From JBBATK01 sp044224515 (GTDB lineage: Bacteria; Bacteroidota; Ignavibacteria; Kapaibacteriales; NICIL-2): DNA of 64,000 nucleotides. Both the position numbers and the translations under genes were made by a program. The notes below the pieces were generated by a model. It did no database searches, was not told the origin of the DNA, and saw only the letters and a program-made list of their open reading frames with translations. Every line of letters starts with the position of its first letter. The stretch's first letter is position 1. Positions 62,970 through 64,000 of this stretch are shown here, one piece after another. The stretch is from assembly GCA_044224515.1 (NCBI GenBank), contig JBGAKH010000001.1, forward strand, positions 124,001 to 188,000, given 5' to 3'.

Positions 62970-64000
62970 CTACTCTTCTCCAAAGAATGCGATTGTTGCG
63001 CCGGACCACTCAACCGTATTGTAACGTGCACCCATCATTGCTGCTCTTCCACTGCGAATCAAATTGATCGTTGGAATGGGATCGTCGGCTCCGTCAGGCC
63101 AAACGACCATGCATCGAACCTCGAGCTTGTTCATACCGAGAGGAGTATAGACACATTCTGCATAATCAATCTTTTCCATGAGTACCCAGTTGGCACGTTC
63201 AGATTCCGTTATAGCCTCAACATCCGCTCGCGTAGGTTCAACATTGACCCCCTTGCCGGCGAAAGCATAGAGAGGTTTGAGGACGTAGTTTGAGAGATCG
63301 TCCGGAATTGAGCTGAGGTCCGATACGAAGCTGCATTGTGGAAGGGTTTCGTGCTGCAGAAAGGGCAAAGAATATTTACTCATTCGGAAATACCAGTTTG
63401 GGTGTCCTACCCACCGTACATCCAAATTATCACCCCAAGAAAACGCCAAGGAGACCTTCGCATCTTCGAGTTCATCAACAATTGCCCGATTGTACACCCG
63501 ACGTAGCTGTGTGCGTACTCCTTCACGCGTGTAGAAGAGTTTATCGCCCGATTTTTCGACAGCCAGAATATCTACCGGCTCAATTCCCAGAAAATTCTTC
63601 GTCGCTAAAAAATCAGGAAGTGTCTTTTGAGTGTAAGGGCGCAGTTCCAAGAGTCCTACGTGCTCCGGCAATTCCCCACCCACGATGACTTCATGCAGCA
63701 AGTGCAGGTAGTCGTCTCGGTGCAATTCTTGAAAAAACGGACTAAGCTCGGAAGAGAGGTCATAGCTCTTGTGGAACCAATCCGATAAGACTTGTTGATA
63801 GCAGAAGAGCGAGGGAAATCCTTGCAGTTCCACAAGTCTCGGAACGTAACGACCATTCACCACGCTGACCGCAAAGTCAACTACCGCAAAGGTAGTATGC
63901 TCGCTCTCGTTTCGCACGCGATATCGATCTTGCAATGACGCTTCAGATTGCGCTTTGTACCGGGGTTGTGCACACTGCTTGACTAAGGCCACAGAGGCTT
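62970..64000 (-). CDS. ATP-grasp-fold protein, unknown function (5' partial)
   Basis: The frame is open to the right window edge, so the N-terminus may be missing; a GTG at 63992 is the first visible start codon. The protein shows an ATP-grasp-like core: DLSNYVLKPLYAFAGKGVNVEPT with the nucleotide-binding lysine and glycine loop, then NWVLMEKIDYAE (the adenine-binding strand), and EVRCMVVWP ... NLIRSGRAAMMGARYNT near the end. The N-terminal half has VPRLVELQGFPSLFCYQ and no recognised domain. I cannot assign a reaction; glutathionylspermidine-synthase- or ligase-like chemistry is possible. It is convergent with the outer-membrane protein gene, 18 bases away. Confidence 0.65.
   Translation of the reverse strand, partial: ASVALVKQCAQPRYKAQSEASLQDRYRVRNESEHTTFAVVDFAVSVVNGRYVPRLVELQGFPSLFCYQQVLSDWFHKSYDLSSELSPFFQELHRDDYLHLLHEVIVGGELPEHVGLLELRPYTQKTLPDFLATKNFLGIEPVDILAVEKSGDKLFYTREGVRTQLRRVYNRAIVDELEDAKVSLAFSWGDNLDVRWVGHPNWYFRMSKYSLPFLQHETLPQCSFVSDLSSIPDDLSNYVLKPLYAFAGKGVNVEPTRADVEAITESERANWVLMEKIDYAECVYTPLGMNKLEVRCMVVWPDGADDPIPTINLIRSGRAAMMGARYNTVEWSGATIAFFGEE

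Noticed and set aside
1..64000. Insertion sequences, integrases, phage genes, CRISPR arrays or defence islands
   Set aside because: No transposase, integrase, structural phage gene or regularly spaced repeat was found; the fibre-like gene at 27050 has a signal peptide and envelope neighbours.

Overview
The window reads as a chromosomal segment from a Gram-negative member of the Bacteroidota/FCB group. I would place it near Kapaibacteria, Ignavibacteria or Chlorobi, but this is inference because no rRNA is present. The support is: several secreted proteins end in C-terminal domains of the type IX secretion system (T9SS) kind; there is a large SBBP-repeat protein, an Oar-like TonB receptor and a PorV-like outer-membrane protein; and promoters match the Bacteroidota pattern TTG-N20/21-TAnnTTTG. 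The clearest are in front of feoA, ppiD and a lipoprotein gene at 45518. Clear Shine-Dalgarno sequences occur only at some genes.

Layout. Bases 1-7351 (+) hold housekeeping genes: the end of a Sua5-type tRNA-modification gene, ptsH, ptsI, folB, folK, dnaG and dapA. Bases 7485-12776 encode one 1763-residue T9SS-exported adhesin-like protein. Bases 13007-16503 hold an orphan GroES-like gene, feoB and feoA with a palindromic operator lying on the promoter, and pdxJ. Bases 16578-30331 are all on the minus strand. They encode six cell-surface proteins (a fibre with a knob-like end, a small beta-repeat protein, two large paralogues, an FN3/FlgD-like protein and an OmpA-type anchor), followed by a membrane sensor that looks like a kinase-dead histidine kinase. 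Bases 30332-31136 are non-coding and carry the SRP RNA plus a second candidate structured RNA.

Bases 31137-45280 hold RNase G, RNase HI with an extra C-terminal domain, a fructose-6-phosphate aldolase/transaldolase-like gene, an IgGFc-binding-like T9SS protein, ppiD, an MBL hydrolase, a Rieske protein, a frameshifted queG and pyrG. Bases 45518-58472 (+) form a second surface region: lipoprotein, PorV-like protein, SLBB protein, two TonB-receptor-like proteins, a GT-C membrane protein, a DUF4397 lipoprotein and a T9SS-exported nuclease. Bases 58658-64000 hold speA behind a leader with mutually exclusive hairpins, a membrane-anchored PHP-domain protein, a putative outer-membrane protein and a partial ATP-grasp gene.

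The best candidates for something undescribed are the six-gene surface cluster at 18946-30331, the structured RNA at 30723-30834, the speA leader, and a set of intergenic hairpins that share tiny loops but have unrelated stems and no U-tract. No insertion sequence, prophage, CRISPR array, tRNA or rRNA was found.
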